A stretch of DNA of 64,000 nucleotides from Propioniciclava sp. (GCF_029977985.1 NZ_JARKOT010000139.1:1-64000), one strand, 5' to 3'. Positions 45,060 through 55,028 are shown, counted from the first letter of the stretch. Program-made: numbers and translations. Notes: generated by a model from the letters alone, not told the origin.

Positions 45060-45503
45060 TCACTGGGCGATCTGGGTGATCTCGAACGGCTGGGGCTGCT
45101 GCGCCGCATGCGGGTGCTCGGGGCCGGCGTAGACCTTGAGCTTCTTGATGACCTGGCGGCTGAGGCGGTTCTTGGGGAGCATGCCCCAGACGGCCTGCTC
45201 GACCGCCTTGCGCGGATCCTTGGCGATGAGCTCGCCCATCGGGACGGCCTTCAGGCCACCCGGCCGCCCGCTGTGGCGGTAGGACATCTTGGCGGTCGCC
45301 TTGTTGCCCGTGAGGGCGATCTTGGAGGCGTTGACGACGATGACGAAGTCGCCGGTGTCGACGTGGGGCGCGAAGATGGCCTTGTGCTTGCCGCGCAGCA
45401 GGGTGGCGGCGGTCACGGCCAGGCGGCCCAGGGTCACATCGGTGGCGTCGATCACGTGCCAGGCACGCGTCACGTCGGCGGCCTTCGGACTGTAGGTGGT
45501 CAT
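45060..45503 (-). CDS. rplM: 50S ribosomal protein L13
   Basis: [29 protein letters not shown] ... [20 protein letters not shown]. Confidence 0.97.
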   Translation of the reverse strand: MTTYSPKAADVTRAWHVIDATDVTLGRLAVTAATLLRGKHKAIFAPHVDTGDFVIVVNASKIALTGNKATAKMSYRHSGRPGGLKAVPMGELIAKDPRKAVEQAVWGMLPKNRLSRQVIKKLKVYAGPEHPHAAQQPQPFEITQIAQ

Positions 45504-45722
45504 GAAACCCAACCCATCTGTCATCGGGGAGCTGATCGAAGCCAGCACCCGGCGCCTCCCCGGACACGCGCGGGCACAACAGCGTCAAACCTTACCGGCG
45601 CGGCGTCCGGGAGGTCAAAACAGGGCCGACCCCCGGGACGGCAACGACACACTGTAGGAGACGGCGCCGTCAATGCGCGACACGGTGGGCGCGGGCGCGG
45701 TTTTGGTGGCAGGGTGTGCGGC

Positions 45723-47819
45723 ATGAGTTCGAAGATGAACAACACGACGGTCCAGGTGAACACCCCGGACGACGTGCGCAACGTGGTGCTGATCGGGACG
45801 GCGGGGTCCGGCAAGACCTCTCTGTTCGAGAATCTGCTGCGCGCGCGCGTCCCCGGCTACAGAGGAGAGAAGGACGATCCGGAGCGCCTCTCGCAGCTCT
45901 ACCTCGCCTCGCTCGTGCAGGGCGACGTGCAGGTCAATCTGCTGGACGCCCCCGGCCACCCCGACTTCGTGGGTGAGTTGCGCGCGGGCATCCGGGCGGC
46001 GGACGCCGCCATCTTCGTCATCAGCGCCGCCGACGGGGTGGATCCGGCCGCCCAGGCGTTGTGGGAGGAGTGCGCCGAGGCCAACCTGCCCCGCATCATC
46101 GCGCTGGCGAAGATGGACGCCGCGCACGCCGACTTCGACACCGTCCTCGCCGAACTGCAGGGCGCGTTGGGCGAGGGCGTACTGCCCACCCACATCCCCG
46201 TCGGGTCGGGCACGGGTCTCAACGGCACCGTCGGCGTCCTGTCGCGGCGGTTCCGCGACTACGCGGGTGGGTCGACGCCGACCCTGACCGAAGGCGACGA
46301 CAGCCACGCTGCGCTCATCGAGCCGTATGTGGGGCCGCTCATGGAGGGTCTCATCCAGGAGGCGGACGACGCCGAGCTCATGGAGAGCTACCTGGAAGGC
46401 AACGATCCGGGCCGCGACTACCTGCTCGACGATCTGATGAAGGCGTCGGCCGGTGCAAACCTGTACCCGGTCGTGCCCGTGGTCGCCACGAGCGGCGTGG
46501 GCACCGAGGAACTGCTGAGCCTCATCGAGCACGGCTTCCCGACGCCGAGCCTGCACCCGAACCCGACCATGGTGAAGCTCAACGGCGACGAGGTGGGCCC
46601 AGCGCCGTGCGATCCGTCGGCACCGCTGGTGGCGCAGGTGATCCGGACGACGACCGACCCGTTCGCGGGGCGGCTCTCGATGGTGCGCATCTTCTCGGGC
46701 ACCCTCGCGGCCGACTCGACCGTGCACGTGTCGGGCCACAAGTCGTTCTTCGGCGGCGACGAGACGGCCGCCGCCACCGACCACGACGGCGACGAGCGGG
46801 TCGGTCAGATCCAGGTCGCGATCGGCTCCGAACTCGTGGGCAAGCCGAAGGCGATCGCCGGCGAGATCGTGATGCTGCCGAAGCTCGCGACCGCCGAGAC
46901 GGGCGACACCCTGTCCTCGAAGGACAACGTGGTCGTCATCCCCAACTGGCGCACGCCCGAGGCACTGCTGCCGCTCGCCATCAAGGCCGCCACCCGCAAC
47001 GACGAGGACAAGCTCGCCTCCGCCCTGCAGCGGCTCGCCGTCGAGGACGCCACCGTGCGGCTCGCGCGGGGGGCGTCCGACCAGCTGGTGCTGTGGACGA
47101 CCGGCCAGGCCCATGCCGACCTGCTGCTCGGCCGGCTCAGGGACCGCTACGGGGTCAACGTCGCCCAGGAGGACGTGAAGATCGCCCTCAAGGAAACCTT
47201 CGTGGCCCCGGCGGCCGCGCAGGGGCGCCACGTCAAGCAGTCCGGCGGTCACGGGCAGTACGCGGTCGTGCAGATCGAGGTCGCGCCGCTCGAGCGCGGC
47301 GCCGGCTTCGCGTTCGTCGACAAGGTGGTGGGCGGCGCGGTGCCGCGCCAGTTCATCCCGAGTGTCGAGAAGGGCGCGAAGGCACAGCTCGAGAAGGGGC
47401 TGGTCGCCGGCTACCCGATGGTGGACGTGCAGGTGACGCTCGTCGACGGCAAGGCACACTCGGTCGACAGCTCCGACATGGCGTTCCAGATGGCGGCGTC
47501 CGCGGCGCTCAAGGAGGCGGCGGCCAAGCCGGGGACCACGGCGCTGCTCGAGCCGCTCGACCTCGTGGAGGTGACCGTGGGCGAGGATTACATGGGCGCG
47601 GTCATGACCGACCTCACCGGACGCCGCGGGCAACTCCAGGGCACCGATCAGGTGGGGCGCAAGATCGTCATCAAGGCGCTCGTGCCGCAGCTCGAACTGG
47701 CGCGCTACGCGATCGACCTGCGCGGCCTGGCCCACGGGTCCGGTACGTTCACGCGTGAGTTCAGCCACTACGAGTTGCTGCCGTCCAACCTCGTCGCGAG
47801 CCTGACGCAGAAGGACTGA
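45723..47819 (+). CDS. Elongation factor G-like protein (EF-G paralogue)
   Basis: GTAGSGKTSLFENLL, LLDAPGHPDFVGELRAGIRAADAAIFVISA, AKMD; EF-G domain IV/V GQYAVVQIEVAPLERGAGF ... MGAVMTDLTGRRGQLQG. Confidence 0.93.
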   Translation: MSSKMNNTTVQVNTPDDVRNVVLIGTAGSGKTSLFENLLRARVPGYRGEKDDPERLSQLYLASLVQGDVQVNLLDAPGHPDFVGELRAGIRAADAAIFVISAADGVDPAAQALWEECAEANLPRIIALAKMDAAHADFDTVLAELQGALGEGVLPTHIPVGSGTGLNGTVGVLSRRFRDYAGGSTPTLTEGDDSHAALIEPYVGPLMEGLIQEADDAELMESYLEGNDPGRDYLLDDLMKASAGANLYPVVPVVATSGVGTEELLSLIEHGFPTPSLHPNPTMVKLNGDEVGPAPCDPSAPLVAQVIRTTTDPFAGRLSMVRIFSGTLAADSTVHVSGHKSFFGGDETAAATDHDGDERVGQIQVAIGSELVGKPKAIAGEIVMLPKLATAETGDTLSSKDNVVVIPNWRTPEALLPLAIKAATRNDEDKLASALQRLAVEDATVRLARGASDQLVLWTTGQAHADLLLGRLRDRYGVNVAQEDVKIALKETFVAPAAAQGRHVKQSGGHGQYAVVQIEVAPLERGAGFAFVDKVVGGAVPRQFIPSVEKGAKAQLEKGLVAGYPMVDVQVTLVDGKAHSVDSSDMAFQMAASAALKEAAAKPGTTALLEPLDLVEVTVGEDYMGAVMTDLTGRRGQLQGTDQVGRKIVIKALVPQLELARYAIDLRGLAHGSGTFTREFSHYELLPSNLVASLTQKD

Positions 47820-47832
47820 CCAACAAGGCGCC

Positions 47833-47864
47833 GACCGGCGGCCACCTCGTGGTGGCCGCCGGTC
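47833..47864 (+). terminator. Perfect 14-bp stem plus T-rich tail
   Basis: GACCGGCGGCCACC-TCGT-GGTGGCCGCCGGTC followed by GCTTTGTTCT. Confidence 0.85.
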
Positions 47865-47901
47865 GCTTTGTTCTCGGTCGCCGGCGTGGAACCTGAACCG
47901 C

Positions 47902-48411
47902 TCAGGCGGGCGTCACCGGGTCCTGCTGGGCGGCGAGGTCGGCACGGACACGCGGGAACACCCACAGCCGGAGCATGAGATAGATGTAGATGCCCTCGCA
48001 GCACGCCGTGACCACGCGGGCCACCATCACGTGGATGCCGGTGGGCTGGAGCAAGGACGCGAACCCGACGATCCAGATGAGGTAGTTGCTGATGATCACG
48101 AGCACGTACTTGCCGGACTGCTTGCCGAGGTCGCCGTGCTCACGGAAGTTCAGGGTGCGGTTGAGGAAGAACGCGTACACCGACGCGAGGGCGTAGCCCA
48201 TCGAGAAGGCGACCCCGTACGGCAGTGCGAAGAAGTGCGTGACGATGGCGAGAAACCCCATGTCCAGCAGGAACGCCGAACCGTTGATGAGCGCGTAGCC
48301 GATGAAGGTCTTCGGCAGGAGCCGGCGCAGTGTCTGCGGCAACGCGGCGTGCACGCGGCGGATGAACGCGGCGAACCACAGGGCTGCTGGTCCATCGACT
48401 CCGGTGCGCAT
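47902..48411 (-). CDS. GtrA family membrane protein
   Basis: FIGYALINGSAFLLDMGFLAIV ... NRTLNFREHG. Confidence 0.85.
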   Translation of the reverse strand: MRTGVDGPAALWFAAFIRRVHAALPQTLRRLLPKTFIGYALINGSAFLLDMGFLAIVTHFFALPYGVAFSMGYALASVYAFFLNRTLNFREHGDLGKQSGKYVLVIISNYLIWIVGFASLLQPTGIHVMVARVVTACCEGIYIYLMLRLWVFPRVRADLAAQQDPVTPA

Positions 48412-48530
48412 GGGGTTCAGTATTCCTCGCGCCCCGAAACCGTCGCCTCCTGCCCGAGGTGCGGATGGGTGCGACTTCGGTCTCGACTTCCGCCGGTCGC
48501 GCCCGCCGCCGGTCGAGCGGTCGGGAGACG

Positions 48531-48941
48531 TCAGACGCTGAAGACCGGAACCGTTCCCGCGGGGATGGCGTCGGAGTCGACGATCTGCTTGCCGAACGGG
48601 AAGCAGGTGACGGGGATCATCTTGATGTTCGCGATGGCCAGCGGGATGCCGACGATCGTCACGGCCTGGGCAGCCGCCGTCGTCACGTGCCCGACCGCCA
48701 ACCAGACGCCGCCGATGACGAACCAGATGCCGTTCATCAGCGCCGATCCGAGGCCCGCGCTCGGCTTGGCGACGACCGTCTTGCCGAAGGGCCACAAGGC
48801 GTAGGCGGCCATGCGGAACGACGCGACGCCCACGGGAATCGTCACGATCAGCAGGCACGCGAGGAGACCGAAGAAGAAGTAGCCGATCGCGAGCCACAGC
48901 CCGCCGAAGAGAAGCCAGATGATGTTGAGCAGGGTGCGCAC
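48531..48941 (-). CDS. YccF domain protein
   Basis: VRTLLNIIWLLFGGLWLAIGYFFFGLLACLLIVTIPVGVASFRMAAYALWPFGKTVV. Confidence 0.88.
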   Translation of the reverse strand: MRTLLNIIWLLFGGLWLAIGYFFFGLLACLLIVTIPVGVASFRMAAYALWPFGKTVVAKPSAGLGSALMNGIWFVIGGVWLAVGHVTTAAAQAVTIVGIPLAIANIKMIPVTCFPFGKQIVDSDAIPAGTVPVFSV

Positions 48942-49024
48942 GGTGTCTCCTGTGGATTGCAGCGTGGTTCGGATCCCGTCCAGCCTACGCCCGCCGCGTC
49001 GGGGTGGGTCGTGGAGCACCGACC

Positions 49025-49119
49025 TCGCGCAGGGCGACTTCCCTTGCGCAGGGCGACTTCCCTTGCGCAGGGCCACTTCTCTTGCGCATGGCGGCTTCCC
49101 TTGCGCAGGGCGGCTTCCC
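49025..49119. repeat. 19-bp tandem repeat, 5 copies
   Basis: Consensus TTGCGCAGGGCGACTTCCC; copies start at 49025, 49044, 49063, 49082 and 49101. Confidence 0.95.
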
Positions 49120-49189
49120 TCGCGGTGCAGCGCGCGGGAAGTGGACGCCGCCGAGGAAGGTGGGCGTCCGGGCCCGATAGGCTCGCGGC

Positions 49190-49969
49190 GTGCCGCGCTC
49201 CGAACACCGGGTCCACCGTGAGGTGGTGTCCTACGTCCGGCGCAGCGCCCGGATGAACCCCTCCCAGGCCAAGGCGTGGGAGAGCCACGCTTCGCGCCTC
49301 ATCATCCCCGTGCCCCAGCGGGAACTGTCGGCCTCTGTGCACCCGGAGGCGCACGTCGACTGGGACGCCGCGTTCGGACGCCGCGCCCCCCTCGCTGTCG
49401 AGATCGGTTCCGGACGCGGCGAGGCGCTCGTCGCTCTGGCCGAGCAGCACCCCGACTGGAACCTCGTGGCGTTCGAGGTGTTCCAGCCCGCCGTCGCCTC
49501 CACCTTGAGTCGCATCGCCCGCCACGGCGTCGAGAACGTCCGGATCGTCCTCGCCAACGGCGTCGAGGGCCTCGACCGTCTCTTCGCGCCCCACAGCATC
49601 ATCGAGCTCTGGACGTTCTTCCCCGACCCCTGGCACAAGCCGCGCCACCACAAGCGTCGTCTCGTCAGCCCGGAGTTCGCCGCGCTCGTGGCGTCCCGGC
49701 TGACCCGCGACGGTGTCTGGCGCCTCGCGACCGACTGGTCCGACTACGCCGAGGCGATGCGCGAGGTTCTGGACGCCGCGCCCGGGCTGGTCAACCCTCA
49801 CGCCGGCTGGGCACCCCGCTTCGCCGAGCGCCCCGTCACCAAGTACGAGGCGCGCGGCCTCGCCGCCGGGCGCGCCGTCCACGACCTCGAATACCGGCCC
49901 GTGCCGCGCGTCGGCGATCTGGTCCACCGAAGGCCGCATCCCGGCCCGCGCACCGAGGTTCCCCTGTGA
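49190..49969 (+). CDS. trmB: tRNA (guanine-N7)-methyltransferase
   Basis: VEIGSGRGEALVALAEQHPDWNLVAFEVF ... FFPDPWHKPRHHKRRLVSPEF. Confidence 0.96.
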   Translation: MPRSEHRVHREVVSYVRRSARMNPSQAKAWESHASRLIIPVPQRELSASVHPEAHVDWDAAFGRRAPLAVEIGSGRGEALVALAEQHPDWNLVAFEVFQPAVASTLSRIARHGVENVRIVLANGVEGLDRLFAPHSIIELWTFFPDPWHKPRHHKRRLVSPEFAALVASRLTRDGVWRLATDWSDYAEAMREVLDAAPGLVNPHAGWAPRFAERPVTKYEARGLAAGRAVHDLEYRPVPRVGDLVHRRPHPGPRTEVPL

Positions 49970-50835
49970 CCGGCTCGACGCGCTACCGCCTCGACCTCGC
50001 CTACGACGGCGCGGCCTTCCACGGCTGGGCGAGTCAAGACGGCCTGCGCACGGTGCAGGGCGAGCTCGAACACTGGCTCACCACCGTCCTGCGCCTCGAG
50101 TCCCCCGCCCAACTCACCGTCGCCGGACGCACGGACGCCGGCGTCCACGCCCGCGGCCAGGTCGCCCACGTGGACCTCCCCGACGACGACCTCCCTTCCG
50201 ACGCGTATGCCGACCGCCTCACCCGCCGGCTGGCCCGCGTCCTGCCGGCCGACCTCACCGTCCGCAGCGTGACCGTCGCCCCGCCCGGATTCGATGCCCG
50301 CTTCTCCGCCATCTGGCGCCGCTACGTCTACCGCCTCGCCGAGACGACCGGCGACCCCCTCCACCGCGGCCTCGTCCACCGGGTCGGCCGCCCACTCGAC
50401 GTCGAGGCCATGGATGCCGCCGCCGCGGCCCTCGTCGGCCTCCACGACTTCGTGGCCTTCTGCAAGGCCAAGCCGTTCGCGACGACGATCAGGCGGGTTC
50501 TGGACTGCGGTGTGACGCGGGTGGACGCGGGCGAGTTGGCCGGCACGGTCGCCGTCGAGATCCGGGCGGACGCGTTCTGCCACTCGATGGTCCGCTCGGT
50601 CGTCGGCGCGCTGGTCGGCGTCGGCCTCGGCCAGCACGATGCCGCGTGGCTGGAACGCCATGTCAGCGCCGCCCAGCGGGCCCGCGACATCAAGGTGATG
50701 CCCGCTCGCGGGCTCGTGCTCGAGGAGGTCGGCTACCCCGCCGACGACCAGCTGGCCGCGCGCGCCGCCCAGGCCCGGACACGCCGCGACGAGCAGCCCC
50801 TCCCCCTGCAGCCAGCCATCGAGGAGCAACCGTGA
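49966..50835 (+). CDS. truA: tRNA pseudouridine synthase A
   Basis: LDLAYDGAAFHGWASQ ... VAGRTDAGVHARGQVAH. Confidence 0.96.
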   Translation: MTGSTRYRLDLAYDGAAFHGWASQDGLRTVQGELEHWLTTVLRLESPAQLTVAGRTDAGVHARGQVAHVDLPDDDLPSDAYADRLTRRLARVLPADLTVRSVTVAPPGFDARFSAIWRRYVYRLAETTGDPLHRGLVHRVGRPLDVEAMDAAAAALVGLHDFVAFCKAKPFATTIRRVLDCGVTRVDAGELAGTVAVEIRADAFCHSMVRSVVGALVGVGLGQHDAAWLERHVSAAQRARDIKVMPARGLVLEEVGYPADDQLAARAAQARTRRDEQPLPLQPAIEEQP

Positions 50836-51446
50836 CCCACTACTTCGCCACCCCGGACGGCCCGGAGCTGCGGCGTCAGGTCGGCGTCCGCTTCTGGGAC
50901 ACCGACTGGACCTTCACCACCGCCAACGGCGTCTTCTCGGCCGACGGCCTGGACCTCGGCACCGGTGTCCTGCTCCGCACGCACACCCCGGACGCCGGGG
51001 CTCGCCGCCTGCTGGATCTCGGCTGCGGCTACGGCGTCCTCGCCGTGGCGCTCGCCACCGCCAGTCCGCAGGCCCAAGTGGACGCCGTCGACGTCAACCA
51101 GCGTGCCCTGTCCCTGACGGCCACCAACGCCGCGGCGCACGGCGTCGGCGACCGCGTCCACGCGTTCACCCCGGACGCCGCGGACGCGGGGGCCCGCTAC
51201 GACGAGATCTGGTCCAACCCGCCGATCCGGATCGGCAAGGACGCCCTGCACGACCTGCTGCTCACCTGGCTGCCCCGCCTGGCCCAGGGCGGCGTCGCTC
51301 GGCTCGTCGTGGGGCGCAACCTCGGCGCCGACTCCCTCCAGCGGTGGCTCGTCACCCAGGGTTACCGGTGCGACAAGACGGCGTCCGCGAAGGGATTCCG
51401 GGTCTTCGCGGTCGCTCCTCTTGGAAACCAAACCTGCGCCGACTAG
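50832..51446 (+). CDS. Class I SAM-dependent methyltransferase (RsmC-like)
   Basis: LLDLGCGYGVLAVALA ... EIWSNPPIRIGKDALHDLL. Confidence 0.88.
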   Translation: MTHYFATPDGPELRRQVGVRFWDTDWTFTTANGVFSADGLDLGTGVLLRTHTPDAGARRLLDLGCGYGVLAVALATASPQAQVDAVDVNQRALSLTATNAAAHGVGDRVHAFTPDAADAGARYDEIWSNPPIRIGKDALHDLLLTWLPRLAQGGVARLVVGRNLGADSLQRWLVTQGYRCDKTASAKGFRVFAVAPLGNQTCAD

Positions 51447-51491
51447 CGTTGACGCACGAGCTCGGGCGTGCCGACTCAGAGAGGAGTTCCC

Positions 51492-51695
51492 ATGGGTGCC
51501 GGAGACAAGATCTCGAACAAGGCCGAGGAGTTGGGCGGCAAGGCCAAGGAGGCCTGGGGCGACCTGACCGACAACGAACGCCTCGAAGCCGAGGGCAAGG
51601 CCGAGCAGGCCGGTGCCAAGGCGAAGCAGGCGGGCGAGAACGTCAAGGACGCCGCCAAGGACGTCGCCGATGGCGTCAAGGACGCCTTCAAGTAA
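51492..51695 (+). CDS. CsbD family stress protein
   Basis: GDKISNKAEELGGKAKEAWGDLTDNERLEAEGKAEQAGAKAKQAGENVKDA. Confidence 0.88.
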   Translation: MGAGDKISNKAEELGGKAKEAWGDLTDNERLEAEGKAEQAGAKAKQAGENVKDAAKDVADGVKDAFK

Positions 51696-51705
51696 CGCTC
51701 GGTCA

Positions 51706-52296
51706 TCACGACGACCCAACCGGGGTGCGGGACTCGTTCCCGCACCCCGGTTGCGTGTCCAGGTCGACGATCTCGCCCGGCGTCACCCGATCCCACGCGA
51801 CGTCCCGGTGGCCGCGCCCGGCGAGCACGGCCCGCAGCACCTGGATGGTGCCCTCGTGGGCCACGACCAGGACGGTCCCGCGCACCGTGTCCTGCTCGAC
51901 GGCGGCGACGAACGCCCGCAGCCGCGCGTGCACGTCGGCCACCGACTCCCCGCCACCCCACCGCACCTCGGTGATGTCCACGCCGTCGGGAACCGGCTCG
52001 GCAGCCAACTCGGACGCGAGGCGTCCCTCCAGGCTGCCGAGCGCCTGCTCCCGCAGCGCCGGGGTGAACTCGACGGGGCGAGCGAGCGCGTCCGCGATGA
52101 TGGCGGCCGTGGCACGGGCCCGCTCCAGGTCGGAGGAGACGATCCGGTCGACGCTCTGGGCCATCAGCTGTGACGCCGCGGCGTGCGCCTGGGCGCGGCC
52201 GCGAGCGGTGAGGGGCACGCCGCTACGCTGTCCCTGGATGCGACCCTCGACGTTCCATTCGGACTCCCCGTGCCGCACCGCCAACCACCGGATCAC
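51706..52296 (-). CDS. Histidine phosphatase family protein
   Basis: LAVRHGESEWNVEGRIQGQRSGVPLTARGRAQA; VVAHEGTIQVL. Confidence 0.9.
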   Translation of the reverse strand: MIRWLAVRHGESEWNVEGRIQGQRSGVPLTARGRAQAHAAASQLMAQSVDRIVSSDLERARATAAIIADALARPVEFTPALREQALGSLEGRLASELAAEPVPDGVDITEVRWGGGESVADVHARLRAFVAAVEQDTVRGTVLVVAHEGTIQVLRAVLAGRGHRDVAWDRVTPGEIVDLDTQPGCGNESRTPVGSS

Positions 52297-52335
52297 GACC
52301 GTGCAGTCTAGGCGCGGCAGCAGCGAGAGGGAGCC

Positions 52336-52878
52336 ATGGCGACGCGGCTGGTCATCGGTGGGGCGCGGTCGGGCAAGTCGCGTTTCGCGGAGAGCCTGCT
52401 CGCCGGGGCGCCCGCGGTCGAGTATGTCGCCACCTCCGATCCTCGCGCCGACGACGCCGAGTGGGTCGAACGCGTGGCCGTGCACGTGGCCCGGCGGCCG
52501 CCCACGTGGAGCACCACCGAGACGCTCGACCTGCCCGCCGTCCTCGCCCGCGCCGACGCGATGCCGGTCCTGGTGGACTGCCTGACCGTCTGGCTGACCC
52601 GCGTCATGGACGCCGCCGGCGCGTGGCGAGAACTCCCCGGACACGATCCGGACGCCGCCGCCGCGGTGGAGGCGCGGGTCGTCGACCTGGTGGCGGCGCT
52701 GCGCGGCACCGGGCGCGAGGTCGTGTTGGTGACGAACGAGGTCGGCCAGGGGATCGTGCCGGCCACGGCGTCCGGGCGGCTCTTCCGGGACACCATGGGC
52801 GTCCTCAACGCACGGGTGGCGGCCGTCTGCGACGAGGTGTGGCTGGTGGTCGCCGGTCTGCCGCTCAGGCTGGCATGA
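52336..52878 (+). CDS. cobU: Adenosylcobinamide kinase / guanylyltransferase
   Basis: LVIGGARSGKSRFAESLL ... LVTNEVGQGIVPATASGRLFRDTMGVLN. Confidence 0.95.
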   Translation: MATRLVIGGARSGKSRFAESLLAGAPAVEYVATSDPRADDAEWVERVAVHVARRPPTWSTTETLDLPAVLARADAMPVLVDCLTVWLTRVMDAAGAWRELPGHDPDAAAAVEARVVDLVAALRGTGREVVLVTNEVGQGIVPATASGRLFRDTMGVLNARVAAVCDEVWLVVAGLPLRLA

Positions 52879-53663
52879 GCGGGCAGCGACCGGCCCTGCT
52901 GCTCGCCCTGGGCCTCTTCACGACGCTGCCCGCACCCGCCGCGGACCTCGACCGTGCTGCCGCCGCCCGGGCGATGCGCGCGATGCCCTGGGTGGGGCTG
53001 CTGGTGGGTGCGGTGGCCGGCGCGGTGGCGGCTGCGGCGTCCGCGCTCGGAGGCGGGTCGCTGCTGGCGGCGGCGTCCGGCGTGGCCGTGCTGGCGCTGC
53101 TGACGGGCGGCATGCACCTCGACGGGCTGGCCGACACGGCCGACGGCCTCGCCTCGCGCCGCCCGGCCGAGACCGCGCTGGCGATCATGAAACGCTCCGA
53201 CGTGGGGCCGATGGGCGTCGCCGCGCTGGTCCTCGTCTTGGTGTCGGACGCCGCGGCCCTCGGCTCCCCCTCGCTCGCGGGCCGGGGACCACTCGCGTTG
53301 CCCGCGGCCCTGGCCGTGGGCGCTATGACCGGACGCCTCCTTGCCCTCGCCGGCACGACGCCCGACGTGCCGCCGGCACACACCGGCGGTTTCGCCGGCC
53401 TGGTGGCGGGGGTGACGCCGGCTCGCGTGGTGACGATCAGCGGGCTCGCCGTGGCGGGCGTCGCGCTGGGCTGCGGCTGGCTGACGGCGGGAGCGACCGG
53501 CCTGGTGGCGTTCGGGCTGGGCGTCGCGGTCGCATGCGTCGTGGGCTGGACGTGGCGGCGACACCTCGTCCGCCGACTCGGCGGCCTCACGGGCGACTGC
53601 TGGGGCTCCCTCGTCGAACTTGGCCAGTTGGCGTGCTGGCTCGTGATCGCCTTGGCCCTCTGA
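52875..53663 (+). CDS. cobS: Adenosylcobinamide-GDP ribazoletransferase
   Basis: GLFTTLPAP ... TGGMHLDGLADTADGLASRRP ... IMKRSDVGPMGVAAL. Confidence 0.94.
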   Translation: MSGQRPALLLALGLFTTLPAPAADLDRAAAARAMRAMPWVGLLVGAVAGAVAAAASALGGGSLLAAASGVAVLALLTGGMHLDGLADTADGLASRRPAETALAIMKRSDVGPMGVAALVLVLVSDAAALGSPSLAGRGPLALPAALAVGAMTGRLLALAGTTPDVPPAHTGGFAGLVAGVTPARVVTISGLAVAGVALGCGWLTAGATGLVAFGLGVAVACVVGWTWRRHLVRRLGGLTGDCWGSLVELGQLACWLVIALAL

Positions 53664-53722
53664 CCTCGCGCCGACGCCTGCAGCCCCGAGCGCCACTCGC
53701 ACCGCTGCCGCCGTCGCGAAGC

Positions 53723-53776
53723 GGACTCATTCTCGTATCCGGGTGTGAGTTCACGCCCGGATCCGCGAATGAGTCC
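53723..53776. terminator. 26-bp near-perfect inverted repeat with 2-nt loop between convergent cobS and cobT
   Basis: GGACTCATTCTCGTATCCGGGTGTGA-GT-TCACGCCCGGATCCGCGAATGAGTCC (3 mismatched positions). Confidence 0.7.
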
Positions 53777-53828
53777 ACTCCGCGCCAGGAGGTTGCGGTT
53801 TCGCCTACCCCGCCGTCACGCCGCTGGA

Positions 53829-54881
53829 TCAGGCCTCGGACACCCCGGCGTCGTCGAACGTGGCAACCTCGCGCAGCACCCGCGCGGCGGCGACGACGAG
53901 CGGGTAGGCCAAGACGCCGCCCGAGCCCTCGCCCAACCGCATCCCGAGGTCCAGCAACGGCGTCAACCCGAGGGCCGACAGCGCAGTCGCCGAACCGGGT
54001 TCAGCCGACCGGTGACCGGCGATGAGCACGTCCACGGACGCCGGCGCCAGAGCCGCCGCCACCAACGCCGAGGACACCGAGATCACCCCGTCCAGCACCA
54101 CCGGCACCCGCAGCTCCGCCGCTCCCAGGATGAGCCCCACCGTGGCGGCGTGCTCCAGCCCGCCCACCGCGGCCACCACCCCCACGGGGTCGGAGACCGA
54201 CGGCGTGTGCAGCGCGAGCGCCCGCTCCACGACGGCTACCTTGTGCGCCAGCATGGCGTCGTCGATGCCGGTCCCGCGCCCGGTGACGCCGGCCGCCGCC
54301 GCCCCCGTCAACGCGGCGATGAGCGCCGCCGACGCGGTCGTGTTCGCGATGCCCATGTCGCCGGGGAGGAGGCAGCGCCGTCCGGCCGCGACCTGCTCGT
54401 GGGCCAGTGCGATGCCGAGCTCGATCGCGGCGATCGCCTCGTCGCGACGCATCGCGGGCTCCACCGTCATGTCCGCGGTCCCGGACCGGATCCGCCGGCG
54501 CAGCAGCCCGGGATGGTCGGCCACCTCGCCGGCCACCCCCACGTCCACGATCACCGGCGAAACGCCCGCGGCCGGCGCGAGCGCGCTCACCACGGCGCCC
54601 CCCGCGAGCAGATTCGCCACCATCTGCACCGTCACCTCCTGCGGCCACGGCGTCACACCCTGGGCGTAGACCCCGTGGTCGGCGGCAAAGACCACCACCG
54701 CGGCCGGCTCAGGCAGCGGCGGCGGGCACTCCCCCGCGATGCCGGCCAGCCGCACCGACACCTCCTCCAGCACCCCCAGCGAGCCCGGGGGCTTGGTGAG
54801 CCGCACGTGCCGCTCGGCGGCACGAACTGCGGCGGAGGTATCCGCCGGGCGGATGGCGGCGAGGGTTTCGGCGAGCGTCAT
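53829..54881 (-). CDS. cobT: Nicotinate-nucleotide-dimethylbenzimidazole phosphoribosyltransferase
   Basis: TKPPGSLGVLEEVSVRLAGI ... VVVFAADHGVYAQGVTPWPQEVT ... GDMGIANTTASAAL. Confidence 0.96.
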   Translation of the reverse strand: MTLAETLAAIRPADTSAAVRAAERHVRLTKPPGSLGVLEEVSVRLAGIAGECPPPLPEPAAVVVFAADHGVYAQGVTPWPQEVTVQMVANLLAGGAVVSALAPAAGVSPVIVDVGVAGEVADHPGLLRRRIRSGTADMTVEPAMRRDEAIAAIELGIALAHEQVAAGRRCLLPGDMGIANTTASAALIAALTGAAAAGVTGRGTGIDDAMLAHKVAVVERALALHTPSVSDPVGVVAAVGGLEHAATVGLILGAAELRVPVVLDGVISVSSALVAAALAPASVDVLIAGHRSAEPGSATALSALGLTPLLDLGMRLGEGSGGVLAYPLVVAAARVLREVATFDDAGVSEA

Positions 54882-55028
54882 GGACCTTCCCTTCGTGAGG
54901 TTCAGGGGTCGAAGCGGTGCCCGGGACGATCCCGCCGCCGAGTGTGCCAGAGCCTGTCGGTGCCCGCTGGTAGCGTGACCCGCGCGCCCGGCGGACCCCG
55001 GGTGCGCGTCGACACGAAGGACGAACGC

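Noticed and set aside
45615-47768. 717-aa minus-strand ORF over the EF-G-like gene
   Set aside because: Antisense shadow; no motif support.
49025-49119. Possible CRISPR array
   Set aside because: Units abut with no spacers and no cas genes are present.
48848-49939. 363-aa ORF reading through the 19-bp tandem repeats (REAALRKGSRHAQEKWPCAREVALRKGSRPA)
   Set aside because: Mostly antisense to trmB; the repetitive peptide is a by-product of the DNA repeat.
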